Shown here piece after piece: positions 42,887 to 51,551 of a stretch of 64,000 nt of DNA. Each line of letters starts with the position of its first letter. Position 1 is the stretch's first letter. The stretch comes from VYFG01 sp965248685. GTDB lineage: Bacteria > Pseudomonadota > Gammaproteobacteria > Arenicellales > Poriferihabitantaceae. The translations under genes and the position numbers were made by a program. The notes below the pieces were generated by a model. It did not search any database, was not told the origin of the DNA, and worked only from the letters and a program-made list of their open reading frames with translations. The stretch is from NCBI GenBank assembly GCA_965248685.1, contig CBDFKC010000004.1, positions 1,302,001-1,366,000 on the forward strand, in the 5' to 3' direction.

Positions 42887-44176
42887 TTAAGAAAATTTGT
42901 TGTCCCTTGACCATACAATTTTACCTCCGATAAGGGTTGTCTCAACCCGACCGTATAATTTTTCATCGATAAACGGCGAATTTCGACCCCGACTCAGCAT
43001 GTTATTGTGATCAAAAGTCCATTCCTGTTTGGGGTCGAACAGGCAAATATCAGCGTCGCCTCCTACACCCAGATGGCCAGCATCGACGCCAATAATTGCC
43101 GCTGGGTTCGAGGTTAGAGCTGCAACTGCGGTGGATAATGAGAAATGTCCCTGATAGGCCATACCAATTGTCATTGTCAATAAAGTATCCAGTCCGGCAA
43201 TGCCGGCCGCGGCCTCGCTAAATGGAACCAATTTGGCATCAACTCCATGGGGCTGGTGATCTGAACAAATTACTGAAATTACGCCACTGCGTATGCCTTC
43301 AATGAGAGCCTCTTGATCGCGCTTGGTTCGTAGTGGAGGAAAAACTTTGTAGCGGGTGTCAAACGCGCCAATGTCGCCTTCGCTTAAAAGCAATTGATGG
43401 ATTGCGGCGCTGGCAGTAACCGGAATTTTATTGCTCTGGGCTTCGCCAATCATTGTTACCGAGCGAGCGCAAGAAAGCTGGTTCATGTGGGCTCGGGCGC
43501 CACTGGTTTCAATCAGTGCCAGATCCCGGGCGACACCAACGGTTTCCGCAGCTTCCGGAATTGCCGGTAGCCCGAGCCGAGTGCTAATTTCACCTTCATG
43601 CACCACACCGTTGCCAAGCAGCCAGTGGTCCTGGGGGGTTAAGAAAACTGGAATATCGTAGGTCGATGCATATTGCATTGCGCGCCGCATTACCAGGGTA
43701 TTTTGCACTGGGCGCAATCCATTACTGACGCCAACGCACCCGGCATCTGACAGCATTGCCATGTCGGTCAATCGCTCTCCTTCCAGCCCGACCGTGAGAG
43801 CCCCCAAGGGATGTACCCGGGAGCGTCCACTAGCTTCCGCCCGGTCTCGTATCATGCTCGCCATGGCCGGGGTATCGATAACTGGCCAGGTGTCAGGGGG
43901 ACAAACCAGTCGGGTAATGCCGCCTGCGATGGCAGCTGCGGTTTCACTGGCAATGGTTGCTTTTTGTTCTTCTCCTGGTTCGCGTAACCTTGCACATAAA
44001 TCAATGGCTCCTGGTATAACCAGCTTTCCTTCAACAGGTATGGTCAGGTCCGGATGAAACCCGTCAGGTAATTCACCCACACCGACAATCTTGCCATCTG
44101 CCACTGCCAGGTCAGAGGTCTTATTTAATTGGTTCGCCGGATCAACAACCTGACCGCCTGCAATCAAAATTTTCAC
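42887..44176 (-). CDS. pyrC: Dihydroorotase-like protein, probably catalytically inactive (PyrC')
   Basis: The 429-residue protein has the amidohydrolase fold (LVIPGAIDL, LREPGEEQKATIASETAAAIAGG, ICSDHQPHG). In place of the metal-binding D-x-H-x-H motif the sequence reads DLCARLREPG, so both zinc histidines are lost. The later His region is also altered (HMNQLS). In Pseudomonas, pyrC' encodes such an inactive dihydroorotase, which is needed for assembly of the aspartate transcarbamoylase dodecamer. It overlaps pyrB by 4 bp (ATGA), matching that arrangement. A true dihydroorotase must lie elsewhere in the genome. Confidence 0.88.
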   Translation of the reverse strand: MKILIAGGQVVDPANQLNKTSDLAVADGKIVGVGELPDGFHPDLTIPVEGKLVIPGAIDLCARLREPGEEQKATIASETAAAIAGGITRLVCPPDTWPVIDTPAMASMIRDRAEASGRSRVHPLGALTVGLEGERLTDMAMLSDAGCVGVSNGLRPVQNTLVMRRAMQYASTYDIPVFLTPQDHWLLGNGVVHEGEISTRLGLPAIPEAAETVGVARDLALIETSGARAHMNQLSCARSVTMIGEAQSNKIPVTASAAIHQLLLSEGDIGAFDTRYKVFPPLRTKRDQEALIEGIRSGVISVICSDHQPHGVDAKLVPFSEAAAGIAGLDTLLTMTIGMAYQGHFSLSTAVAALTSNPAAIIGVDAGHLGVGGDADICLFDPKQEWTFDHNNMLSRGRNSPFIDEKLYGRVETTLIGGKIVWSRDNKFS

Positions 44177-45153
44177 CCAGAGACCTCGGTGCCACCCATT
44201 AATGTTGCCATAATGGACATCCTCACGGCGATGCCATTGGTGACCTGGGCCAGAATTACCGAGCGTGATCCATCAGCCACTCTTGATGAAATTTCCAATC
44301 CCCGGTTTATTGGGCCTGGATGCATAACAATAGCATCTGCCTTGGCGTACCCCAGCTTTTCTTCAGTGAGACCGTAACGATTGAAATATTCCTGTTCGCT
44401 CGGCACCAATTGTCCATCCATACGCTCGCGCTGTAACCTCAGCATCATAATTACGTCGATGTCCGCCAGTCCTTCCCGCATGTCGCTGGTGACACTGACT
44501 CCCATGGCTTCTATTTCTGTAGGAATTAAAGTGCGGGGGCCAATTACCCGTATCTCCGCAGCACCAAGGGTGGACAATGCATGTATCTGGGACCGGGCCA
44601 CCCTGGAATGCAGGACATCTCCGATGATAGCTATACGAAGGCCCTCAAATTGACCTTTTTCACGCCGAATAGTGAACATGTCGAGCATGGCCTGGGTCGG
44701 GTGGGCATGACGACCGTCACCCGCGTTTATTACCCGGACATACTCAGGCAGGTGGCTGGCGATCAGGTGTGGCGCGCCGCTGGCAGAATCGCGCACTACG
44801 AACATATCGGTATGCATGGCTTCAAGGGTTCGTACCGTATCGAGAATTGACTCTCCCTTAATGGTCGACATGCGAGTTGCATTTAAATTGATAACGTCCG
44901 CCGACAGACGCTTGGCCGCGATTTCGAAGGTGGTGCGGGTTCTGGTGCTGGCTTCGAAAAACAGGTTGACAACAGTTTTGCCCCGTAGCAGTGGTACTTT
45001 CTTAATTTCTCTTTCGCCGAATGCCATGAAAGACTCAGCGGTATCCAATATTTGCACCAGGGTTTCCCGGGGCATTCCATTGAGGGTGAGAAAATGTCTG
45101 AGGTTGCCTTGCCGATCAAACTGGATAGTCGTGTCGCTGGCCATCATGTCCAA
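44173..45153 (-). CDS. pyrB: Aspartate carbamoyltransferase catalytic subunit
   Basis: The 326-residue product condenses carbamoyl phosphate with aspartate in pyrimidine synthesis. It closely resembles Pseudomonas PyrB. Key motifs are the carbamoyl-phosphate loop FFEASTRTRTTFE, GDGRHAHPTQAMLD, HSRVARSQ, MLRLQRERM and VMHPGPINRG. Several Met codons (M1, M3, M4) could start it. The N-terminal extension before the core is the one used by the class that assembles with PyrC'. It begins one base after the pyrR stop and overlaps pyrC. Confidence 0.96.
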   Translation of the reverse strand: MDMMASDTTIQFDRQGNLRHFLTLNGMPRETLVQILDTAESFMAFGEREIKKVPLLRGKTVVNLFFEASTRTRTTFEIAAKRLSADVINLNATRMSTIKGESILDTVRTLEAMHTDMFVVRDSASGAPHLIASHLPEYVRVINAGDGRHAHPTQAMLDMFTIRREKGQFEGLRIAIIGDVLHSRVARSQIHALSTLGAAEIRVIGPRTLIPTEIEAMGVSVTSDMREGLADIDVIMMLRLQRERMDGQLVPSEQEYFNRYGLTEEKLGYAKADAIVMHPGPINRGLEISSRVADGSRSVILAQVTNGIAVRMSIMATLMGGTEVSG

Positions 45154-45648
45154 CTAGTTCACCGTCACAATATTAAATTCCATCTGATCTCCGCGCTGGC
45201 TCAGTTTGGCTTGCTGATTAGGTTCGAGAACCATGGAAACACCTGTCACATCTGCCTGTACAGGGAGTTCCCGGCCGCTTCTTTCCATTGCCACCGCCAG
45301 GCGTATTATGTCTGGTCGGCCATAGGAAAATATTTCATTTAACCCAGCCCGGATTGTGCGCCCGGTATGCAAAACGTCGTCAACCAACAAGACTTGCCGC
45401 TGGTCAACGGATTCAGGAAGGTCAGATGATCTTACTTTGGGGTTGATTCCTACCCGGCTAAAGTCATCACGATAGAATGAAATATCCAGGGTGCCATAGG
45501 GTGAAGAAATCTCTAGTGCCTGATGCAACTGCTGGGCAACCCAGGCTCCGCCGGTATGAATGCCTATGATATAGGGGTTATCAAGTTGAAGATTTCGTAT
45601 TTCTTCAACCATTTTTGCCAGAATGGGTTCGAGGGGCAGGGGTTTCAT
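45154..45648 (-). CDS. pyrR: Pyrimidine operon regulator / uracil phosphoribosyltransferase
   Basis: This 164-residue PRPP-binding protein has the signature VDDVLHTGRTIRAGLNEI. The N-terminal IHTGGAWVAQ segment and RSDLPESVDQR match PyrR. It couples pyrimidine levels to expression of the downstream pyrB genes and may also form UMP from uracil. It overlaps ruvX by 4 bp. Confidence 0.94.
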   Translation of the reverse strand: MKPLPLEPILAKMVEEIRNLQLDNPYIIGIHTGGAWVAQQLHQALEISSPYGTLDISFYRDDFSRVGINPKVRSSDLPESVDQRQVLLVDDVLHTGRTIRAGLNEIFSYGRPDIIRLAVAMERSGRELPVQADVTGVSMVLEPNQQAKLSQRGDQMEFNIVTVN

Positions 45649-46082
45649 AGTGGAGCGCGATTGTCGTTCAAATAGGTCTTGATAATCAACTCCGCCGCGA
45701 GTCCATCGCGATTGTTTTTCATTTTCTTTCGAATGGATTTACCCTGTTCGGTGGTTTGTCTGAGTAAATAATCGGCCTCGCTGGAGGTCAAGCGTTCATC
45801 TACCCAGGCTACTGGCAGCTCAACCAGCTTTTCCAGCGTTTGGCCGAACCCCCTGACCCGCTTTACCATATCTCCTTCAGAACCATCGAGCAGCAAGGGC
45901 AGTCCAACCACCAGCTGATCCGGCTTCCAGTCAGCTATTAGTTTCTCTATGGCGGCCCAATCCGGATGACCATCTTTGGCACTGATGATACCCAATGATT
46001 GAGCGGAACTGGTGGCGCGATTTCCAGTAGCGATTCCAATACGTTTTAAACCAAAATCAAAACCAATTATTCTTCCCTTCAT
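45645..46082 (-). CDS. ruvX: Holliday-junction resolvase-like protein RuvX/YqgF
   Basis: The 145-residue RNase H-fold protein has the first catalytic Asp in IIGFDFGLKRIGIATG. WVDERLTS and a late AELIIKTYL carry the remaining acidic residues. YqgF/RuvX acts in pre-16S rRNA 5'-end processing and has been linked to recombination. Its place between yqgE and pyrR is conserved in Pseudomonas-type genomes. Confidence 0.95.
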   Translation of the reverse strand: MKGRIIGFDFGLKRIGIATGNRATSSAQSLGIISAKDGHPDWAAIEKLIADWKPDQLVVGLPLLLDGSEGDMVKRVRGFGQTLEKLVELPVAWVDERLTSSEADYLLRQTTEQGKSIRKKMKNNRDGLAAELIIKTYLNDNRAPL

Positions 46083-46106
46083 TCTGCTGGGTTACCTGTC
46101 CCAAGT

Positions 46107-46673
46107 TCAGGCATGCCCAACCTGGCTGGTTAATTTGGTGTAGTCCATGCCTATAATTTTGGCAGCCTGCTGCCATTTGTCAGTGAACTCGACGTCAAAT
46201 AGAATACGGCTTTCAACAGGTGTACTAAACCAGGAATTTTGCAAAATTTCCTGCTCCAGTTGTTGTGGTCCCCACCCCGCATAACCCAGACTCATCAGAC
46301 AATTTTCTGGACCATTACCCAGAGCAATCTCGACCAGGATATCTTTTGAGCTGGTGAGAGAAAGTTCGTCGCTTATTTTCAGGCTGGATTCCCAGGTCCG
46401 ATGGAGTTCATTACTATGTATAACAAGACCAAATTCCTGGTGCACTGGCCCGCCTTGGTATACTGGCAATTGGGCACTGCCAGGATCCGATACTTTTATA
46501 TCTAGCTGGTCGAATATTTCACCCAGATTATGTGGACTCAAACGGTTTATTACAACGCCGAGGGCGCCGTTTTCATCGTGCTGGCATATCAGGGTTACCG
46601 TGCGAGAAAAGTTGTCGTCTTGCAATTGTGGCATTGACACTAAAAAGTGATTACCGAGATAGCCTTCAGACAT
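46107..46673 (-). CDS. yqgE: YqgE/AlgH family protein
   Basis: The 188-residue product has the family's N-terminal LGNHFLVSMPQLQDDNFSRTV and ICQHDENGALGVVINRL. YQGGPVHQEFGLVIH and MSLGYAGWGPQQLEQEI follow. Its function is unknown in detail; Pseudomonas AlgH influences alginate and virulence regulation. It lies 24 bp upstream of ruvX in the same operon. Confidence 0.95.
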   Translation of the reverse strand: MSEGYLGNHFLVSMPQLQDDNFSRTVTLICQHDENGALGVVINRLSPHNLGEIFDQLDIKVSDPGSAQLPVYQGGPVHQEFGLVIHSNELHRTWESSLKISDELSLTSSKDILVEIALGNGPENCLMSLGYAGWGPQQLEQEILQNSWFSTPVESRILFDVEFTDKWQQAAKIIGMDYTKLTSQVGHA

Positions 46674-46732
46674 GGTGCACGCCTGGCTTGCTCGGTTTGA
46701 TCCGTTGGTCCAATGAGGTGGAAAGGTGGATG

Positions 46733-47554
46733 TTACTGGGTAACATCTTTTACCTTGTTCTGGCTGAAACGCCAGGTCCGGATGATATGCAAGGTATCAA
46801 ATTCGCGTTTCATCTCCTCCGAGAATGTGGCGAAGGGAGCGGCAATCTGCAGAATACGTTCGGCCCCGTCGTCGAGCACCTTGTGGCCGGATGAGCGTAA
46901 AATCGTTACCCCCGCTACCGAGCCGTCACTGTGTATAGTGACGTCCATGACCAGATCTCCTTCAATCTCAAGCTGTTTGGCCGCATCGGGATAGTTCAGA
47001 TTGCCAACGCGCTCGACCAGGAGACGCCAGTTTTCAAGGTAAGGCGCTATTTCCGAAGACTTGGCGTCGGCGCTGACAAATCTTTCCCTCGGTTTCGCCT
47101 GGGAATTCAGAAATGCCAGGTTAATACTGTCGGTCAGTTGTTGCCGGGTTTCGTCGGATACAGCGTTCTGCTTGTCCTCGGAACCCAGCTTTTCGGGGTT
47201 ATACAACGCTCTGGCCTGTTCCTCCAGTAATAGGCGTTCGCGCTTTTCGGCCTCTTCGCTGGCGGCTTCAGCAGGAGTGGATTCGACTAAAACCGGCAGT
47301 ATACTGGGGTCGGTCTCACCTTCGCTATTATGCTGGGCCAGGGTCTCGGCATCATCGTTTGGAGACTCGGACTGGGTTGCCACCAGGGTGATTTTCAATG
47401 GGGGAGAGATGTTGCGATTTCTTGCCTGAGACGGCAGTACGAAAGACATACCCAAAACTATGACCAGATGGAAAATTATCGAGACGGTCAGTACCCAACC
47501 AAAGCGGTCCCTGTCCAGTCTCTTTTTAGCTCGTTTTGGTGAATCCCGGGGCAA
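46733..47554 (-). CDS. TonB-family energy transducer (TonB3-like)
   Basis: The 273-residue protein has a cytoplasmic basic N-terminus and one transmembrane helix (about 20-41). A periplasmic Glu/Ala-rich linker follows, then a C-terminal TonB domain (about 185-265) with YPDAAKQLEIEGDLVMDVTI and IRTWRFSQ. In Pseudomonas the tonB3 gene occupies this same place, next to yqgE and divergent from pilG, and is needed for twitching motility. The neighbouring gshB of that arrangement is missing here. Confidence 0.88.
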   Translation of the reverse strand: MPRDSPKRAKKRLDRDRFGWVLTVSIIFHLVIVLGMSFVLPSQARNRNISPPLKITLVATQSESPNDDAETLAQHNSEGETDPSILPVLVESTPAEAASEEAEKRERLLLEEQARALYNPEKLGSEDKQNAVSDETRQQLTDSINLAFLNSQAKPRERFVSADAKSSEIAPYLENWRLLVERVGNLNYPDAAKQLEIEGDLVMDVTIHSDGSVAGVTILRSSGHKVLDDGAERILQIAAPFATFSEEMKREFDTLHIIRTWRFSQNKVKDVTQ

Positions 47555-47738
47555 AATTCGAATTCCTGAGTTTGTCTATTAAATTGTTGCAATCTCAGCT
47601 ATTATATCCCGTGAAACGGCAATAAAGAATCTGGCTATGTATTTGACAGATAAAAACAAAAAGTCCGATCTAACTGCACCTGCTTTGCCTGGATTCAAAC
47701 CGAGCTTGACCAGGGGGGCGATAACATTCGGTAGTCTT

Positions 47739-48128
47739 ATGAAAACAATTTTAGTGGTGGACGATAGCAAGACAATTCTTGTTAAAGCGTCAAGAATGCT
47801 GCAGGATGCCGGCTATGAAGTGGTTACCGCCGAAGATGGCTTTGAAGCTATTTCAAAGGTTACTGATTATCAGCCAGATATGATGTTTATTGACATAATG
47901 ATGCCGAAACTGGATGGTTATCAGACCTGTTCGCTGGTGAAAAATAATAAACAATATCAGGCGACACCCGTCGTAATGGTTTCCAGCAAAGATGGGCTGT
48001 TCGACCGCGCGCGGGGTAGTATCGTTGGGGCGGAAGGCTATATCAATAAACCGTTCAGTGAATCTGACTTGCTCGGCGCCATTGAAAAATTCACCGAAAT
48101 AGAAATAAGCGGTGAGTCAGAACATTGA
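47739..48128 (+). CDS. pilG: Response regulator PilG, twitching motility
   Basis: This 129-residue single receiver domain has the acidic pocket in VVDDSKT, the phosphoacceptor Asp in MMFIDIMMPKLDGYQTC, and Lys in NKPFSE. The KNNKQYQATPVVMVSSKDGLFDRARG stretch is typical of PilG. ATG 47739 gives the usual N-terminus MKTILVVDDSKT; an upstream ATG at 47637 would add 34 unrelated residues. It heads the Chp operon, which controls type IV pilus extension and cAMP signalling. Confidence 0.93.
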   Translation: MKTILVVDDSKTILVKASRMLQDAGYEVVTAEDGFEAISKVTDYQPDMMFIDIMMPKLDGYQTCSLVKNNKQYQATPVVMVSSKDGLFDRARGSIVGAEGYINKPFSESDLLGAIEKFTEIEISGESEH

Positions 48129-48232
48129 CTCGGTTAGTCAATGTGTGCAACAAGTTAATTTGAGGAAGTGAGGTAAGTGATTTTTTATCAAGACCGTATT
48201 TGCAGTCGAAACCATTCCCTGGGGAGAATATT

Positions 48233-48595
48233 ATGGCAGTAGAAACAGTATTGGTTGTTGATGATTCGGCGACCGACAGTCACCTGATTTGTAATGCACT
48301 GGTTGCTGCCGGTTTTAACACACTGTCGGTGGGGAATGCGGAGGAAGCATTAAACGTAGCCCGGTCTGAACGACCTCAAGCTATTCTTATGGACGTAGTT
48401 ATGCCGGGTACAAACGGATTCCAGGCAACTCGCATGTTGCACAATGATCCAGATACAGCGGATATACCAATTATTATCGTCTCGTCTAAAAACAAAGCAT
48501 CCGACCGGGTCTGGGGGCTTCGTCAGGGAGCGGTGGGGTATATCACTAAGCCGTTCGAGAACAGGGAGTTAATCGAAAAACTTCGCGATTTATAA
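48233..48595 (+). CDS. pilH: Response regulator PilH, twitching motility
   Basis: The 120-residue receiver domain starts at ATG 48233, preceded by GGGGAG. Conserved points are VVDDSATD, phosphoacceptor Asp in ILMDVVMPGTNGFQ, the Thr/Ser in IIIVSSKN, and YITKPFENREL. WGLRQGAVGYITKPF is diagnostic of PilH. It is 104 bp after pilG. Confidence 0.93.
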   Translation: MAVETVLVVDDSATDSHLICNALVAAGFNTLSVGNAEEALNVARSERPQAILMDVVMPGTNGFQATRMLHNDPDTADIPIIIVSSKNKASDRVWGLRQGAVGYITKPFENRELIEKLRDL

Positions 48596-48658
48596 CTGAG
48601 ATACTGACATCGCATTTACTACCCTGGTAGTTTAACCGGTTAGAGTCATTACTAATTT

Positions 48659-49219
48659 ATGAACCCTGCAGCTGAAACTCCTCTCGATTTGCTGGAATAT
48701 CTCTCCGCTCTGTCCCTGGGTGACAAGGCAATTGAGGTGCAACCTGAAACAATTCGAAGCTGGCGAGGGTTTACGTTGCACGTGGGACACCTGAATCTCG
48801 CATTTCCATTTATGGGTGGGTTTGAAATATTACCAGGTCGAGATATTCAACCAATTCCTTGGGCACGAGAGTGGATTCGCGGTATTACCAACGTCCGTGG
48901 GGAAATCTATACCGTAGTCGATTTTGCCAGATACCTGGGCATGCCAGGAGTAAGTTCAATGCGCTCGGCGACCCTGTTTATGCTGCCGGAATCTCAACTA
49001 AAGAGTACATTGCTGATAGACAGCAGGGTGAATTTGAAAACTTTCTCCGAGCGTATGGAGCATGTAGAAGTGGCGGATATACCCGAACGCCTGGCCCCCA
49101 GTGTTAGTGCGATGCTGAAAGATAGTGATAGTAGTGATACCTGGATAGTTGTAGACGTAGATATGTTTTGCAGGGCAGATGGATTTAAAAATATTGGCCT
49201 GTCAACCAACCGTCATTAG
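48659..49219 (+). CDS. pilI: CheW-like adaptor PilI
   Basis: The 186-residue protein has a CheW fold: IRGITNVRGEIYTVVDFARYLG corresponds to the core, and LLIDSRVNLKTF follows. It couples the receptor PilJ to the kinase ChpA in the pilus chemosensory array. The position between pilH and pilJ is diagnostic. Confidence 0.92.
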   Translation: MNPAAETPLDLLEYLSALSLGDKAIEVQPETIRSWRGFTLHVGHLNLAFPFMGGFEILPGRDIQPIPWAREWIRGITNVRGEIYTVVDFARYLGMPGVSSMRSATLFMLPESQLKSTLLIDSRVNLKTFSERMEHVEVADIPERLAPSVSAMLKDSDSSDTWIVVDVDMFCRADGFKNIGLSTNRH

Positions 49220-49304
49220 TGAATAAACTGGATGATATTTCCAACCAACAATCAAACCAACCTCCAAGTTTAATCGGCAAAAATGCGATTAGAGGCAGAC
49301 CCCT

Positions 49305-51518
49305 ATGAACGATGAATTAGAAAAAGACGCGCTAAACGAAGTTTTCGAGGAAATGGCGCTTTCCGATGGAGACGACGTTTTTGACACAGAAGATGGCCAT
49401 GACATTTTTGGCGACATCGTTAACCAGGAAGGCCATTCCGACCTGTCAGAGTTTGCCGACGATGGAGGTTTTGAGGGTGTTCCCGGCTTTGAAGACAATC
49501 CTTTTGGAGAATTGTTCGAACAAGAGCTGGGAGAAGAAATTCCCGAGGTGGGATTTAGCTGGTTTCCTGTTTTTTGGTCGGTAGTTTTACTGGGCGCTAT
49601 AGCTGCTTTTCTGTTCAATGCCAACCGAATTGGCACGGAGCAGCGACATCTTGCATCAATTCGAAATTCCGCTTTGCAGGTTGACTCTGACGTGCAGGAT
49701 ATAACCTATCAATCTTTGCTGGCGTTTAACGGAAAAGAAGAAGCGTTTGATCAACTGCAGTCGCTGCGTAAACAAATTAACGAAAACTTACCCGGCCTGG
49801 ACGTATCCAATGCCCAGCGTTCTGGATTCGTTTTATCGGCTGAAGGTAGCGTAAACCTAAATCAAATTAACGCTGATTGGGAGCAATTAGGCCTCCAAGT
49901 GGACTTGCTTGCCGGCAATCGAGGGGTTATTAACAGCACCCTTGATCAGGTGATGGCGGTCAATGAGTTGACCCCGGTGTTGCTGGACCAAACTGACGTA
50001 CTGGTTGACCGGTTGATCGAGAATGAGGCCAGTCTGAAATTGATAAATGTTGGCAGCCGTCAGCGATTCCTCAGCCAAAGAATAAAGGCCAGCGCTAACG
50101 AATTTGCTATGGGCGCGCCTGGCTGGCAGGAAGCGGCGTCGCAGTTTGAGGAAGATGTTAAATTATTTGGTGAAGTAAATAATGACATTCGCAGTATGGG
50201 GGGTATCGCGATCGCTTCGGATGTAGCGGCGATCGATAATTCCTACAAGAATCTGCTTTCAAGCGCAGAAAGTGTCATTGGAAATGTCGAAGATTACGTT
50301 ACGATTCGAAATGCGGCGACCATGATAGATAGTTTATCAACCAAGTTACAGACGCAGACCGCTGGGTTTATCCAAAATCTGACGCCAGAGTTCGGCAAGC
50401 CTGGGTGGCTCAAGAAGCTGCCCTGGATTCTGGCTGGAATCGGCATTCTGGGACTAGTGGGTTTGATAGGATCATTGGTATCACAAAGCAGGAAGCGCGA
50501 ACAAACTAATAATTTGCGAACCCGACGAGCGGAAGACGCGGTTATTAAACTGCTCGATGAAATGGGGGATTTAGCGCAGGGTGACCTTCGGGTCGAGGCT
50601 GCCGTAACCAACGAAGTGACTGGAGCAATTGCTGATTCAGTAAATTTTGCGATAGGCGAGATGCGTATTTTGGTCAATGGTATTAAGTCGGCTTCCAATG
50701 AAATGTCTGCCACTACCGAAGACAGTGAACAGTTAATTGCCCAACTCTTGACCAGTAACGATGCCCAATCTGAAGAAATACTCACTTCCGCCCAGGAAAT
50801 TGAAAATATGAGCGAAACCATGAGTCAGATGAGTGAATCCGCACTGCAGTCATCCGATAGGGCACGGGTTGCGACGGAAGCTGCCAAGAAAGGCGCAGCC
50901 GCGGTCCACAATACCATTGTCGGTATGAACACTACGCGTAACCAGATTCAGGATACGGCGAAACGATTGAAACGGCTGGGAGAAAGTTCGCAACAAATTA
51001 ATGAGATCGTTAACTTGATTCAGGATGTAACTGAACAGACCAACGTTTTATCACTAAATGCTTCAATCCAAGCGGCAATGGCCGGAGAAGCTGGGCGGGG
51101 ATTCGCCGTAGTTGCTGAAGAAGTTCAAAGACTGGCAGATCGTTCTGCCAGGGCATCGAGTGAAATCAGCGAGCTGGTCAAGAATATTCAACAGGATGCG
51201 AATAATGCAATATCGTCAATGGAAACCACCACCGAAGAAGTTATAACCGGGGCAACCATGGCTGATGAGGCGGGTCAAGCGCTGGACGAAATCGAAAGCA
51301 TTAGTCAGGAGCTTTACCAGGTAATCGAAACCGTGGCATCCGGTGCGACTCGGGAGTCTAAGGCGGCGGCTACTGTTACTGAAAGAATGAATACGCTTAA
51401 AGAAGCAACAGAGCAGTCTGATCTTAGTGTGTCCCAAGTGGCAGTGGCGTTAGGCAACATCCGGGACGTCGTGGGAAAACTGGACAAATCTGTCGCGGGA
51501 TTTCAGCTGCCGGATTAA
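49305..51518 (+). CDS. pilJ: Methyl-accepting chemoreceptor PilJ with acidic N-terminal extension
   Basis: The 737-residue protein has an unusual acidic Asp/Glu/Phe/Gly-rich cytoplasmic segment (about 1-85). The first transmembrane helix (about 92-107) follows. A periplasmic sensing region comes next, then a second helix (about 366-389) and a HAMP segment. The C-terminal signalling domain has the hairpin tip EQTNVLSLNASIQAAMAGEAGRGFAVVAEEVQRLADRSA. Pseudomonas PilJ starts almost directly with its first helix, so the extension is an addition. PilJ senses pilus or surface signals and controls ChpA. Confidence 0.92.
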   Translation: MNDELEKDALNEVFEEMALSDGDDVFDTEDGHDIFGDIVNQEGHSDLSEFADDGGFEGVPGFEDNPFGELFEQELGEEIPEVGFSWFPVFWSVVLLGAIAAFLFNANRIGTEQRHLASIRNSALQVDSDVQDITYQSLLAFNGKEEAFDQLQSLRKQINENLPGLDVSNAQRSGFVLSAEGSVNLNQINADWEQLGLQVDLLAGNRGVINSTLDQVMAVNELTPVLLDQTDVLVDRLIENEASLKLINVGSRQRFLSQRIKASANEFAMGAPGWQEAASQFEEDVKLFGEVNNDIRSMGGIAIASDVAAIDNSYKNLLSSAESVIGNVEDYVTIRNAATMIDSLSTKLQTQTAGFIQNLTPEFGKPGWLKKLPWILAGIGILGLVGLIGSLVSQSRKREQTNNLRTRRAEDAVIKLLDEMGDLAQGDLRVEAAVTNEVTGAIADSVNFAIGEMRILVNGIKSASNEMSATTEDSEQLIAQLLTSNDAQSEEILTSAQEIENMSETMSQMSESALQSSDRARVATEAAKKGAAAVHNTIVGMNTTRNQIQDTAKRLKRLGESSQQINEIVNLIQDVTEQTNVLSLNASIQAAMAGEAGRGFAVVAEEVQRLADRSARASSEISELVKNIQQDANNAISSMETTTEEVITGATMADEAGQALDEIESISQELYQVIETVASGATRESKAAATVTERMNTLKEATEQSDLSVSQVAVALGNIRDVVGKLDKSVAGFQLPD

Positions 51519-51551
51519 CCCAACGATTTTATTAATTTCGTTCCAGATTCT

